Shown here in pieces: positions 16,401 through 25,197 of a stretch of DNA of 34,814 nt (the stretch's first letter is position 1; the number at the start of each line of letters is the position of its first letter). The notes under the pieces are model-generated. The model saw nothing but the letters and a program-made list of their open reading frames with translations, was not told where the DNA came from and made no database searches. Source of the DNA: Bacteroidales bacterium (GTDB taxonomy: Bacteria; Bacteroidota; Bacteroidia; Bacteroidales; Tenuifilaceae); contig RPRQ01000047.1 of assembly GCA_003818205.1 (NCBI GenBank), forward strand, positions 1 through 34,814. The letters run 5' to 3'. Both the position numbers and the translations under genes were made by a program.

Positions 16401-17801
16401 TTATTTCAACCTCCACGATTTCCATTTTTCCGATGCGTTCGGACTGGTATTGACCACAGGGTTTTGCTCCTTGGAATTAACCAATAAGCTTTCAATGGAA
16501 ATTTTTTCGCTTAAAAAATCGGATAGCTCGGAATACGTTAAATCGCCTTTTGTTTCCTGTAGTTTTTTTAATAAATAGTATGTAAACATGCCATGTTTTG
16601 CATAATTAAATGGTAGCGATGATTGCTCTCCACTGCTTGACGAGAATACAATTATATTTCCTTTTAAAACACCTTCCTTCGGTTTAACCTTAACGCCACG
16701 ACCTGCTAATAAACCAGCATTTCTCCCCCCACCCGTAAAGCAGGCATCCAAATATACCGTAATTCGCTCCGATGGATACTCCGTAAGATTGGAGTATAAA
16801 TCCTGTAGTTTAATTCCTGATGTAACATTTGCACCATTCACATCAACTGGGATTAGATAGGGTTCTTTGGTATTTTCATCCGGTAGCCCATGACCAGCAT
16901 AAAAGACAATAAGCTGTGATTTTCCATTACTCGCTTTTGAGAGTAGTTTTAGCTTAGCAATACCCTGATTAATCTGACCAACGGTTGCGTCTAGCAAAAA
17001 GGTAATATTCTTCTCCGGGATGCCCAGCGTATTACTACAGTACTCTTTAAATGCTGAGGCATCATTTCGAGCAAAATCAACATTGCTCTCGCTCTTTAAA
17101 TCTAGCTGGTGAGAGCTGTAATCCTCATTTCCTACAATCAAAGCGAAATGGTAAGGGTTTGTTGAAGCGTTTTGAGGTATGTTTTTATCCACATCCGATA
17201 GTTTCTCGTACTGATAGCTAGTTTTTGAGCCGGAATTGACGTAAACGACTTTAGTAACGGTATCGGTTCTAGCATTTGATGGGTAATCAATGGCAAACGT
17301 TTTGAATTTACTATTGTCGATATTCGGGTTTTGGGCTATTATGTCATTTATTTTTAATGAATTATAGAAAGGTAATACATCCTTATCCTGAGCACATGAC
17401 TGGCTGGTAACCGACAAAAGAATCAAAATCTTCTTAATATTGATTATTTTATATCTCGTACACGCTCCGCCGGCGAGCATTTTAAATTCAGTCACTTCAT
17501 TATCACCTGCTGTGTAATTACTCATTATCGTTACATCACCTGCATCCTTAAAGGTTTTCAACATGTCTATTTTTACAATGGATTTTTGAATCAGGAGTCC
17601 GTATGAAAGACCAGCTGAAACAAGGTTCAAGGTGGCAGTTTTTTGATTGACATAAGTATTGTTAAGAGTATTTTCAGTAGGCTTTGATGGAAATTTAACT
17701 TCAATGCCAAATTCAGTATTCTTATAAACGAATTCTTCGGTTTGAGAAAACCCTGATATTGACAGGAATGCCAGCAGGAGTATAATAGTAATTTTAGTCA
17801 T
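16401..17801 (-). CDS. Exported caspase-like (C14) peptidase
   Basis: The 466-aa protein has a signal peptide (MTKITIILLLAFLSISGFS). An N-terminal domain of about 200 residues (KNTEFGIEVKFPSKPTEN...) is not recognised beyond a similarity to PsbP-like or lipoprotein folds. The C-terminal part is a caspase-hemoglobinase fold peptidase: FALIVGNEDY opens it, VDFARNDASAFKEY follows, the catalytic His304 is in FYAGHG and the catalytic Cys354 in LDACFTGGG. Such metacaspase-like enzymes usually cleave after basic residues. A TTG at 17852 would extend it but is inside the promoter. An exported location points to cell-envelope processing. Substrate unknown. Confidence 0.9.
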   Translation of the reverse strand: MTKITIILLLAFLSISGFSQTEEFVYKNTEFGIEVKFPSKPTENTLNNTYVNQKTATLNLVSAGLSYGLLIQKSIVKIDMLKTFKDAGDVTIMSNYTAGDNEVTEFKMLAGGACTRYKIINIKKILILLSVTSQSCAQDKDVLPFYNSLKINDIIAQNPNIDNSKFKTFAIDYPSNARTDTVTKVVYVNSGSKTSYQYEKLSDVDKNIPQNASTNPYHFALIVGNEDYSSHQLDLKSESNVDFARNDASAFKEYCSNTLGIPEKNITFLLDATVGQINQGIAKLKLLSKASNGKSQLIVFYAGHGLPDENTKEPYLIPVDVNGANVTSGIKLQDLYSNLTEYPSERITVYLDACFTGGGRNAGLLAGRGVKVKPKEGVLKGNIIVFSSSSGEQSSLPFNYAKHGMFTYYLLKKLQETKGDLTYSELSDFLSEKISIESLLVNSKEQNPVVNTSPNASEKWKSWRLK

Positions 17802-17849
17802 ATCTATTTTATTTGGCAAGTAAGCTTTTAATACATTTTTATTGCAATT

Positions 17850-17881
17850 CAAAATTAGCCTTTTATTTGCTCAATAAACAA
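17850..17881 (-). promoter_or_regulatory. Promoter of the caspase-like gene
   Basis: On the - strand, TTG (17879-17881), 21 nt, TAATTTTG (17850-17857), placed 49 nt before the ATG at 17801. Confidence 0.65.
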
Positions 17882-18185
17882 AATACAATCAATTAAGTAT
17901 TAGAGGTAGGAGAAGTTGCAACATATACCGAAGTAGAGAGTTTGTGTTGTTTCCTTAACCTAGCGCTAACAATTGTGTATAATTGATTCCAAGTTTTCCC
18001 CAATCTGTGGAAAATATTCCTTGGAAATCCAATAATTCTAAAGGTTTTAAACTCGTTTTATTTTTTCAACGACTTGTATTATAGGTATATAATTCTAGTT
18101 TTATTTTTTTTCAATATTCTTGGCAGGCTTTTCTCTATTGTTTAAAGCATAAGATTCTCCCCCAAACACGAATCTTTACTATATT

Positions 18186-18202
18186 CTGCTGATCATCAGC
18201 AG
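18186..18202. promoter_or_regulatory. 17-nt palindrome (possible protein-binding site)
   Basis: CTGCTGAT, one C, ATCAGCAG. It lies three bases before a structured element. It could be a dimeric regulator site or part of a mobile repeat; nothing in the sequence decides this. Confidence 0.35.
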
Positions 18203-18205
18203 TTC

Positions 18206-18293
18206 AGGTTGTCCGGCGAAAGTTTTTCTGTCAGCATGCATCGAATCCACCACACAGTCCCAAATCCGACAGCATAACCGGACAACCTCTTTT
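18206..18293 (+). ncRNA. Possible structured RNA or hairpin element
   Basis: AGGTTGTCCGG (18206-18216) pairs perfectly with CCGGACAACCT (18278-18288), and an inner CTGTC (18228-18232) pairs with GACAG (18268-18272). A CTTTTT run follows the outer stem on the + strand. The rest of 17882-18342 holds no gene. The arrangement could be a small RNA ending at the T-run or a small mobile palindrome; I do not recognise a known RNA family. Confidence 0.3.
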
Positions 18294-18342
18294 TATCAAA
18301 GCAGATATTAGATTCTAGTGTACAGATTTATTGACCCAAGCG

Positions 18343-18545
18343 AATTATCGTTTGCTAGTTGTTTATGTTTGGGAGTTTGGCTACACCGAACTCGCAGAGG
18401 ACGCTCGGTTGAAACGGTTTTCTTACCAGCCTGCCCTGCCTACTGGCAGGCAGGCGGTAGGCAGTGCCCACGATAGTTAAGTAAGCAAAAAGCCTTAAAC
18501 ATTGCAAATACATCATCCTCCCAAATGCAATTTACATGTTAACGC
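18343..18545 (-). other. Degenerate attC-like site of the toxin-antitoxin cassette
   Basis: On the - strand it starts with GGCACAAGCGTTAAC (overlapping 18538-18552), followed by GCATTTGGGAGGATGATG, very like the left arm of attC site 7 (GCATTTGGGCTGATGACG). The right arm AACTCCCAAACATAA (about 18364-18378, - strand) pairs with it, and a worn R' GATAATT lies at 18343-18349. A G+C-rich palindrome (about 18432-18462) and the string AGTTCGGTGTAGCCAA have been added inside. The site directly follows the antitoxin stop. Confidence 0.6.
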
Positions 18546-18554
18546 TTGTGCCTT

Positions 18555-18866
18555 CTAACTCATATCTACGTTCAATCGAAGATGTCCACCAAGCCCTTCT
18601 CTGATTATCCGCATTAGCGTAGAAAGTCTTATATCGGATGCGTCATTTTCAATCCGAGAGATGTAGGTTTTAGTCGTACCACACTTTTCAGCAAGTTGTT
18701 CTTGGGTTAAACCCTGTTCTTTGCGTAATCCTTGAAGCATTATTCCAAGCCTGAAAGCTTCAAATCCTTCCTCAAACCTTTCACGCTCCTCTGTTCCTCG
18801 CTTTCCATATTGTTCGTCCAAGTGGTCTGCAAATGAAGTAAGGTTTTTAATCGCTTTCTTTTTCAT
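18555..18866 (-). CDS. HigA-like XRE antitoxin
   Basis: The 103-aa protein carries a helix-turn-helix in residues 43-97 (MLQGLRKEQGLTQEQLAEKCGTTKTYISRIEND) after an acidic, helical N-terminal part that probably binds the toxin. It lies downstream of the toxin gene and overlaps it by 20 bp. Toxin first, antitoxin second is the HigBA order. It would neutralise the toxin and repress the shared promoter. Nine bases after its stop the attC-like site begins, so the pair forms one cassette. Confidence 0.85.
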   Translation of the reverse strand: MKKKAIKNLTSFADHLDEQYGKRGTEERERFEEGFEAFRLGIMLQGLRKEQGLTQEQLAEKCGTTKTYISRIENDASDIRLSTLMRIIREGLGGHLRLNVDMS

Positions 18867-19200
18867 CGAAGTATTGTTTTTTTAGTTTCTCTGCCAATTC
18901 AATTTCTCTTTTCGGCGTCTTTTGTGATTTTTTCTGAAATCCGTTCACGAGTATCACAAGTTGTCCCTTGTCGAAGAAGCTGAAAACTCTATAAATGTCA
19001 CTCCCAACTTCCACTCTAATCTCATAAATACCTTCAGTTCCTTCCATATGACTGAAAAACTTAGAAGGAACTCTATCAATTGTCGCTATTAATTGCAGCG
19101 TCCAGTTGAACTTTCTCTTCACTTCTGGCTTCAACTGCTCAAAGAAGTCCAAGTAGTAGTTCTTGAAGTAAAAGATATTTCTTATAATTTTTTCATTCAT
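18847..19200 (-). CDS. HigB/RelE-family toxin
   Basis: The 117-aa protein fits the Gp49-like (phage-derived) RelE/HigB family: YYLDFFEQLKPEVKRKFNWTLQLI at 15-38, then SKFFSHMEGTEGIYEIRVEVGSDIYRVFSFF (62-92) and LVILVNGFQKKSQKTPKREI (95-114). The conserved basic residues and the NGFQKK-T-P string are those of ribosome-dependent mRNA interferases. First gene of the pair, read from the promoter at 19205-19235, whose -7 box ends only four bases before the ATG. Confidence 0.88.
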   Translation of the reverse strand: MNEKIIRNIFYFKNYYLDFFEQLKPEVKRKFNWTLQLIATIDRVPSKFFSHMEGTEGIYEIRVEVGSDIYRVFSFFDKGQLVILVNGFQKKSQKTPKREIELAEKLKKQYFDEKESD

Positions 19201-19204
19201 GATG

Positions 19205-19235
19205 CAAAGTTAGCCAATCAGGTAACTTTATTCAA
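19205..19235 (-). promoter_or_regulatory. Promoter of the toxin-antitoxin pair (near leaderless)
   Basis: On the - strand, TTG (19233-19235), 20 nt, TAACTTTG (19205-19212). Transcription should start at or within a few bases of the toxin ATG at 19200. Confidence 0.7.
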
Positions 19236-19305
19236 ATATTTTAAGTGAATTATTTGTTCGGGGTTATTTTTCTTGGCATTAGCGGTAACCCCTCAATAAA
19301 ATCAA

Positions 19306-19313
19306 TACCTTTG
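19306..19313 (+). promoter_or_regulatory. -7 box of the B12-radical SAM gene
   Basis: TACCTTTG lies 20 nt before the TTG start codon. No TTG is seen at the right distance upstream. The start of the toxin-antitoxin cassette (GCGGTAAC, 19282-19289) falls where the -33 box would be. Confidence 0.45.
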
Positions 19314-19333
19314 CTTAAATCAAAAGTACAAAA

Positions 19334-21199
19334 TTGAATACTGAGGTACTTCTAATCACTCCGCCTTTAACGCAGCTCAACGCGCCATACCCTGCAACAA
19401 TGCAGCTGTTAGCCTTTTTAAAATACAATAAGATTGAAGCCGAGCAGCTCGATTTAAGCATTGATCTGATTGATGCTGTTTTAAGTAAGGAGTTCCTTTC
19501 GGAGGTTTTGCAATCCGGAAGTATTCTAAGTAATGGCAGGTCAGCAGCTAAGGGGTTTGTATCAAAGAGCGGTGAGTATATCAATCTAATAGAGCCTGTA
19601 AAGCAATTTTTAAGAGGTGGCGACAATACCCTTTCACAGCGTATTTGCACCCGTAACCTTCTCCCTGAGGGTAATCGGTTTAAGCAGATTGAAGATTTGG
19701 AGTGGTGGTTCGGGAGCATGGGTAAAACCGATATGGCTCGGCATTTGGCAACCCTCTTTATTCTTGACATTGCCGATTTTATTCGCGAAAATGTTTGCCC
19801 TCACTTTGGGGTTACGAAGTATGCCGAACGAATCGCTTTATCGCTTTCAACCTTTACTCTGCTTGAAGAGGAGCTGAACAAAGAGCCAAATTTGGTGGAT
19901 CGGCTAATGGTATCGTTACTTCACAAAAAGGTTGAGCTGTGCAAGCCAAAGATCATAGGGTTTACTGTGCCTTTTCCGGGTAACCTCTATGCAGCCCTTC
20001 GTTGTGGAAAATATCTGAAAGAGAATTACCCTGAGATAAAAATTGTTATAGGCGGTGGTTATATCAACACTGAACTTCGATTACTAAGCGATACATCAAT
20101 ATTTAATTATACCGATTATATCATCTTCGATGATGGGGAGCGGCCATTGCTTCGATTGGTTCAGTACGAGAATGATAGGCGAACCCCATTGATTAAAACA
20201 ATGATTAACCTGAACGGAGAGGTTAGGTATTTTGATGGGATTGACGATGATTTAAAGCGAGAAGAGATTCCTACCCCCGATTACGATGGGATTGAAGTAG
20301 GAAAATACCTTTCATTGATGGAACTCCCAAATCCAACGCATAGCCTATGGAGTAATGGGTTTTGGAATAAAATGCAGCTAGCAAGGGGTTGTTATTGGGC
20401 CAAGTGTGCTTTCTGCGATACATCATTGCCATATATTGCTAATTATCAATCGCATGAAGCTTCTACTATTGTGGATAGCATGGAGATGATTATCAAACAG
20501 ACAGGAAGTTCAGGGTTTCACTTTATAGACGAGGCTGCGCCACCAGCATTATTAAGGAAACTATCAGAGGAGATAGTAAAGCGAGGGTTAACGGTTTCCT
20601 GGTGGACCAATATTCGATTCGAGAAGAGCTTTACAGGTGAACTTTGCCAGCTGATGGCAAAATCGGGTTGTATTGCCTTGACAGGTGGTTTGGAGGTTGC
20701 ATCGAATAGGCTACTTGCGCTAATGAATAAAGGCGTTACCGTTGAGCAGGCTGCTATCAGCTGTAAGAATATGCAGGATGCAGGTATTATGGTTCATACC
20801 TACCTTATGTATGGATTTCCTACTCAAACCTTACAGGAAACAATCGATTCACTTGAAGTTGTTCGACAGCTCTTTGTCAATGGGCTAATCCAATCAGGCT
20901 TTTGGCACAGATACGCCATGACCTGTCATAGCCCATCAGGTAAATCGCCAGAAAAGTTCGATGTTAAGCGAGTATCGCTGAAACCTAATTCGTTTGCGAA
21001 TAACGAGGTTCCCTATATCGAAAATGTAAAGTATGATTATGAAAGGGTAGGGAAGGGGCTCGAAAAATCGATTTATAACTATATGCACGGGGTTGGGCTC
21101 GATGAGCATGTATCCGAATGGTTCGACTGTAAGGTGCCGCCTCCAATCATACCTCCCAATTTTATTGCAATGGCGATAGGGTGTAAGAGGAAACGTTAG
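19334..21199 (+). CDS. B12-binding radical SAM protein
   Basis: The 621-aa protein opens with a short Rossmann-like strand (EVLLITPPLTQLNAPYPA), followed near residues 205-280 by the cobalamin-binding part (KPKIIGFTVPFPGNLYAALRCGKYL, IVIGGGYINTEL, YIIFDDGERPL). The radical SAM domain begins at about 350 with LARGCYWAKCAFCD, a CX4CX2C cluster motif seen in this B12-dependent branch. Later strings (HFIDEAAPPALL, GLEVASNRLLALMNKGVT, TYLMYGFPTQTLQE) are typical. The only possible start downstream of an in-frame stop at 19316 is the TTG at 19334. Its substrate is unknown; such enzymes do methylations or rearrangements at unreactive carbons. Confidence 0.9.
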   Translation: MNTEVLLITPPLTQLNAPYPATMQLLAFLKYNKIEAEQLDLSIDLIDAVLSKEFLSEVLQSGSILSNGRSAAKGFVSKSGEYINLIEPVKQFLRGGDNTLSQRICTRNLLPEGNRFKQIEDLEWWFGSMGKTDMARHLATLFILDIADFIRENVCPHFGVTKYAERIALSLSTFTLLEEELNKEPNLVDRLMVSLLHKKVELCKPKIIGFTVPFPGNLYAALRCGKYLKENYPEIKIVIGGGYINTELRLLSDTSIFNYTDYIIFDDGERPLLRLVQYENDRRTPLIKTMINLNGEVRYFDGIDDDLKREEIPTPDYDGIEVGKYLSLMELPNPTHSLWSNGFWNKMQLARGCYWAKCAFCDTSLPYIANYQSHEASTIVDSMEMIIKQTGSSGFHFIDEAAPPALLRKLSEEIVKRGLTVSWWTNIRFEKSFTGELCQLMAKSGCIALTGGLEVASNRLLALMNKGVTVEQAAISCKNMQDAGIMVHTYLMYGFPTQTLQETIDSLEVVRQLFVNGLIQSGFWHRYAMTCHSPSGKSPEKFDVKRVSLKPNSFANNEVPYIENVKYDYERVGKGLEKSIYNYMHGVGLDEHVSEWFDCKVPPPIIPPNFIAMAIGCKRKR

Positions 21200-21252
21200 A
21201 TATGCAATAGGCTAACAGCGTGGTAATAGAAAAAAATATTCCATTCAAATAG

Positions 21253-21501
21253 CTATGACAAAGAAAACCGATACCATTCTTGTAGTAAACTGTATTTTGG
21301 TAGTAGGTGCTCCTTATTACAGAAAGGGCAAACATCAGAATGTTTAAAATATCTTTTAGCTTCCAAAACGGCATCGTGGCTTGAGATGAACTCCCCTAAA
21401 TAAATTTTCTTTTTCAAATCATCCATAAATGGACAATTCTCTTTGTGTACAGCGTAGATTCCATCATGCTGAGGCTTAACCCTTACATAGAATTTTGACA
21501 T
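21253..21501 (-). CDS. Small Cys/His protein of unknown function
   Basis: The protein of 82 aa (92 if the ATG at 21531 is used) has the layout VHKENCP...YLGEFISSHDAVLEAKRYF...CPFCNKEH. The pattern H-x3-C, YLG-x-F, A-x3-AK, then C-x2-C recurs in short uncharacterised Bacteroidetes proteins. The three cysteines and the histidine may bind zinc. It is convergent with the radical SAM gene, and no operon partner is visible. Confidence 0.7.
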   Translation of the reverse strand: MSKFYVRVKPQHDGIYAVHKENCPFMDDLKKKIYLGEFISSHDAVLEAKRYFKHSDVCPFCNKEHLLPKYSLLQEWYRFSLS

Positions 21502-21626
21502 ATTCGCTTTTTTAGTTTTTTTAATTTTCATTTGTATAAAATTTATTATCGAAGGTTGGATGGACCTTATGATGAATTTTGTTCATATTTTTTTGTGAAA
21601 TTGGTATTCAATGTCGTTTACTGAGT

Positions 21627-21700
21627 TGACAGGTTCTTCGGATTCTGTCAGCTTAACCAACTTGATTGACCTTTCAAATCCGGAAGTTCTGAAAGCGTCA
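21627..21700. repeat. Paired-palindrome repeat, copy 1
   Basis: Two neighbouring palindromes: TGACAG...CTGTCA and CCTTTCA...TGAAAG. The same pair occurs at 21905-21978 and 25694-25770. Copies 1 and 2 share further sequence on both sides (AATGTCnTTTACTG, TTAACCAACTTGATTGACC). A 61-codon frame on the - strand crosses this repeat and is not called. The rest of 21769-22449 shows no gene, only copy 2 and a small hairpin at about 22388-22409. Confidence 0.7.
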
Positions 21701-21904
21701 ATTGCAAAATCCTTAATTAAACGATATTGATTTGGTGCTCCTAAATCCATGTTCGTGTAATATTTCATTTATTTCTTGTTTAATAAGGCTTTTATTTGAA
21801 TTGTTACCTCAGAAATAAACGAGTATTAGTAAACCTCAATAAATGCAAGCGTTTCATGCCAAATCGCTAATACGATATCAATGTCATTTACTGTTATTAA
21901 ACGC

Positions 21905-21978
21905 TGACAGGTTCTTTGAATTCTGTCAGGTTAACCAACTTGATTGACCTTTCAGAGTCGGAAGACCTGAAAGCGTCA
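21905..21978. repeat. Paired-palindrome repeat, copy 2
   Basis: Second copy of the TGACAG/CTGTCA plus CTTTCA/TGAAAG pair, 278 bp after copy 1 in the same orientation and in A+T-rich DNA. Confidence 0.7.
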
Positions 21979-22449
21979 TTTGTATAATTATTAAGTAACT
22001 GACATTGAGTGTGATATTCAAAATAAAGTTGACGAGTGTTGCTAAAAGTCAATCGACTAACAGGCTTAATTTATAAACTTGCGAAATAAATTGAGTGGTT
22101 TATTCGCAAGTCGGTAACTATTCATCCCATTTAATCCACGTATTAACAGTTTGTTAAATTTTATCTTATCAAAAAATACGATTCTCTTAGAATTTGACTT
22201 TTCAACTATCAATAGAGATATGAGGTTTTTTAAATTTTAGAATCTGTGGCATTTATATCAGTTGATGAGTGAATTTTTGTGGCTGAAAAGTTATGCGTGT
22301 CGTTATAAATATTGAACTAAACAAAAATTAAAAGAAACCCCAAATGTAGGGTTGGGTGATTTATAAATCATATTCTTTGCGTTCATTGAGCTCCCTCTTC
22401 AGGGCTCAACGAAGTTAAACGCTATTATTATTTGCCTTGCTCTTAAAAT

Positions 22450-24870
22450 CTATTCATATCGTAAAGAATCCGATGGGTTAACCCTTGCCGCTTTAATGAC
22501 ATGGTTGCTAATGGTAATCAACGCAATTGCAATTGCAACAATGAAACCTATAAAGAAATCGAACAATGAAAGGTGTATTCTATAGCTGTAGTTCTGCAAC
22601 CAGTTTCTTGAGATAAAGTAAACAATTGGCCAAGCAATTAGCGTTGAAATGCAGATATGAAATACTATCTCCTTTGATATCAGAATGAACAGATTGGGGA
22701 CGGTTGCTCCCATTGCTTTACGAACTCCTATCTCCTTTGTACGCTGCTCAACGGTAAATGATGTTAATCCAAAGAGGCCGAGTAGGGCTATAAAAATAAC
22801 AACGAGGGTAAAAAGTATAGCAAGGCTTGCACGCTGTTTTTCCTCCTTGATTACTTGTTCAAAATACTTATCCATAAAATTGAACTGCATCGGATCGTTG
22901 GCGGTGAAATCTTTCCATACCTTCTCAATTTCATTAATTGTATTTCCCGAAGCGCTTGGGGATAATCGAATGCTAACGCTATTCCATACATCATGCTTTT
23001 TGAGCAAGAACATATATGGTTTTATTGCATAATTAAACGACTCAAAGTGAAAATCGCTAACAACACCAATGATTGGTGAGTAGTTGGGCTTTTTGATATC
23101 CGAGTAAGGATCAACTATTCTTGTGGTTAATGGCGATGTTATGCTTAATTGCTTTACGGCACTTTCGTTTAATATGCAGCCATCCTTATCGGTTGCATGG
23201 GTTTCATCAAAACTTCTCCCAGCGCTAAACTTCATTCCAAACGTTTTGAAGAAATCGTAGTCAATAAAAGCCACCGTAACAAGAGTAGGCTCGTTCTCGC
23301 GCCCTTCAATTTTCAAGCTAATTTTTTTCCCGCTTTGGAATGGCACATCGGTGGATGCGGATACGTTAACAACATCGGGTATTTTCCCAATCGTCTCTTT
23401 AAAGGTTTTCATACGGTCACCAATTGCATTGGCACGATCGATAACAATCAAATGCTCCTTACTAAAGCCCAAATCTTTATTTTGCATGAAGTTGATTTGT
23501 CGAAACATTATAATGGTTCCTGTAATAAACATGATAGAGATTGTAAATTGTAGTACTACCATAACATTTCGAAATCTCCAACTCTTCGAGCTGTTCTTAA
23601 AAATTCCCTTTAGCACAGCGTTAGGGCTAAACGATGATAGATAAAAAGCAGGATAGCTACCCGCTATAAATCCAATAAGCATTGATAGGATAATAAGTGA
23701 GGGTATGGTAACCCAGCTACCGAAAAGGTTTAGCTCAAGATTCAACTGTAATATATTGTTAAGAAGGGGCAAAGAGAGTTTAACTATCACTATTGCAATT
23801 AGCAATGATATGAAAGAAAGTAGAATTGATTCGGCAATAAACTGCCCAATAAGCATTCCCTTTGAAGAACCGCAGACTTTCTTAAAACCAATCTCTTTCG
23901 CCCTTTTAGATGATTGAGCGGTTGATAGGTTCATGTAGTTAATTGAGGCAATTAGGATGATTAGTATGGCAACACTTCCAAAAATCCACAGGTACTTAGG
24001 ATTATTTGGTGCTTTTACAGCTTGCTGAACCTCGGGGTTTAAGTGAATATTGGTGAGTGGTTGCAGGTATAGCCGATATATATTCCCTTTTGAATGAAAA
24101 TCCTCGAATGAGATTCCTAAATATTGTTTTAATTCACCCCCAACATGCGTTTTTACAAGTTCACCCAGCATAGTATCGATATGGCTTGGGTTTGCATTGG
24201 GTTTCAATAGAATGTAAGTATTGAAATGGCTGGATGTCCAATAAGTACTATTAATTTTAGGGCTTGTAGTAAGCGAACCGATTATATTCGCATCAAAGTG
24301 CGATGTTCTGGGAACATCCTCCATTACCCCGGTAATGGTATATGGTATTGTATCGGTACTAACCTGTAAGGTTTTACCGATAGGATCTTCTCTCCCAAAA
24401 AATTTAGTGGCTGTTGATTTCGATAGAACCATTTTATGGGGCGCATCCAAAACGGTTCGCTTGTCGCCGAGTATCAGCTTAACCGAGAATATATTGAAAA
24501 ATGTTGAATCGGCAAGGGCAAAAGCCTTTTCGGTAAAACTCTGCTCTTTGCTTTTAACAACGGTTTTGTTCCAGATATTTACCCTACACATATCCTCCAC
24601 CTCTGGGAACTCCTTTAGCATTGTTGGACCTGCAGGCATACAGGTGCTCGATGATTTAACCTCGGGGCCATTCATTTTAAAGTTAAGCACCAACTGGTAT
24701 ATCCGATCCTTCTTATCGTTAAACGTATCGTAGCTCAGCTCGTAGATAACAAAAAGAGCAATAATTAAGCTCGAGGCGATTCCAACGGTTAATCCAAAAA
24801 TATTGATTATAGCATACCCTTTTTGCTTGACAAATATTCTATAGCTGTGTTTTAAAATATTTCTTACCAT
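22450..24870 (-). CDS. Large FtsX/MacB-type ABC transporter permease
   Basis: The 806-aa protein has the Bacteroidetes layout of two fused permease halves. A TM helix at the N-terminus (AIINIFGLTVGIASSLIIALFV) leads into a MacB periplasmic core domain; three helices follow at about 285-410 with the FtsX signature (RAKEIGFKKVCGSS). A second periplasmic domain follows, then three helices near the end with EQRTKEIGVRKAMGA. I start at the ATG at 24870 (MVRNILKHSYRIF) rather than 54 bases earlier. Such permeases work with a separate LolD-type ATPase, which is not in the window. The likely roles are lipoprotein or peptide export. Confidence 0.9.
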   Translation of the reverse strand: MVRNILKHSYRIFVKQKGYAIINIFGLTVGIASSLIIALFVIYELSYDTFNDKKDRIYQLVLNFKMNGPEVKSSSTCMPAGPTMLKEFPEVEDMCRVNIWNKTVVKSKEQSFTEKAFALADSTFFNIFSVKLILGDKRTVLDAPHKMVLSKSTATKFFGREDPIGKTLQVSTDTIPYTITGVMEDVPRTSHFDANIIGSLTTSPKINSTYWTSSHFNTYILLKPNANPSHIDTMLGELVKTHVGGELKQYLGISFEDFHSKGNIYRLYLQPLTNIHLNPEVQQAVKAPNNPKYLWIFGSVAILIILIASINYMNLSTAQSSKRAKEIGFKKVCGSSKGMLIGQFIAESILLSFISLLIAIVIVKLSLPLLNNILQLNLELNLFGSWVTIPSLIILSMLIGFIAGSYPAFYLSSFSPNAVLKGIFKNSSKSWRFRNVMVVLQFTISIMFITGTIIMFRQINFMQNKDLGFSKEHLIVIDRANAIGDRMKTFKETIGKIPDVVNVSASTDVPFQSGKKISLKIEGRENEPTLVTVAFIDYDFFKTFGMKFSAGRSFDETHATDKDGCILNESAVKQLSITSPLTTRIVDPYSDIKKPNYSPIIGVVSDFHFESFNYAIKPYMFLLKKHDVWNSVSIRLSPSASGNTINEIEKVWKDFTANDPMQFNFMDKYFEQVIKEEKQRASLAILFTLVVIFIALLGLFGLTSFTVEQRTKEIGVRKAMGATVPNLFILISKEIVFHICISTLIAWPIVYFISRNWLQNYSYRIHLSLFDFFIGFIVAIAIALITISNHVIKAARVNPSDSLRYE

Positions 24871-25002
24871 AACAGTGTGTTTTTTTGTATATTTTAAACC
24901 AATCGGCATTTTACTAAAATACATGCTGTATTTTAGTTTAAATATAAAGAATATTTGTAACTATTCAGCATTCGGCGAAATAAAAAATAAAAAGATACGA
25001 AC

Positions 25003-25032
25003 CTGCCTGCCGCCTGCCTGCCGATAGGCAGG
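25003..25032. repeat. G+C-rich CCTGCC/GGCAGG palindromic repeat
   Basis: CCTGCCTGCCGCC...GGCAGG stem-loop. Nearly identical to the copy at 26233-26266, and both lie about 80-90 bp before the conserved leader of a GG-peptide gene. The region 24871-25197 otherwise holds the inverted GTAACTATTCAGC motif and the promoter below. Confidence 0.7.
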
Positions 25033-25130
25033 GAGCATAGAGAAGTACAGATAATCATTGAATCGTATTCACCATCTATACTATGGCTCCGAAGGTACTA
25101 TAGAGAATCTGTATATCAGCAAATTAAAAA

Positions 25131-25162
25131 TTGGGTTTATCCAAAAAAATGGTATATATTTG
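25131..25162 (+). promoter_or_regulatory. Promoter of GG-peptide gene 1
   Basis: TTG (25131-25133), 21 nt, TATATTTG (25155-25162), 36 nt before the ATG. Upstream, CTGTATATCAG (25109-25119) is repeated exactly before peptide gene 2 (26351-26361) and may be a shared regulatory site. Confidence 0.7.
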
Positions 25163-25197
25163 ATTATCCAAATAATTTAACCTAAAATGTTACAGCC

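Noticed and set aside
18206-18288. Another attC-like site
   Set aside because: Its outer bases are GTT...AAC, the reverse of the R''/R' order, and no cassette boundary matches it.
21583-21768. 61-codon frame on the - strand (MKYYTNMDLGAP...)
   Set aside because: More than half of it lies in a paired-palindrome repeat that recurs at 21905 and 25694 without a matching frame, so it is probably chance. A real short gene cannot be fully excluded.
22388-22409. Terminator of the ABC permease gene
   Set aside because: The stem has a mismatch and no T-run follows on the - strand, so I could not support it as an intrinsic terminator.
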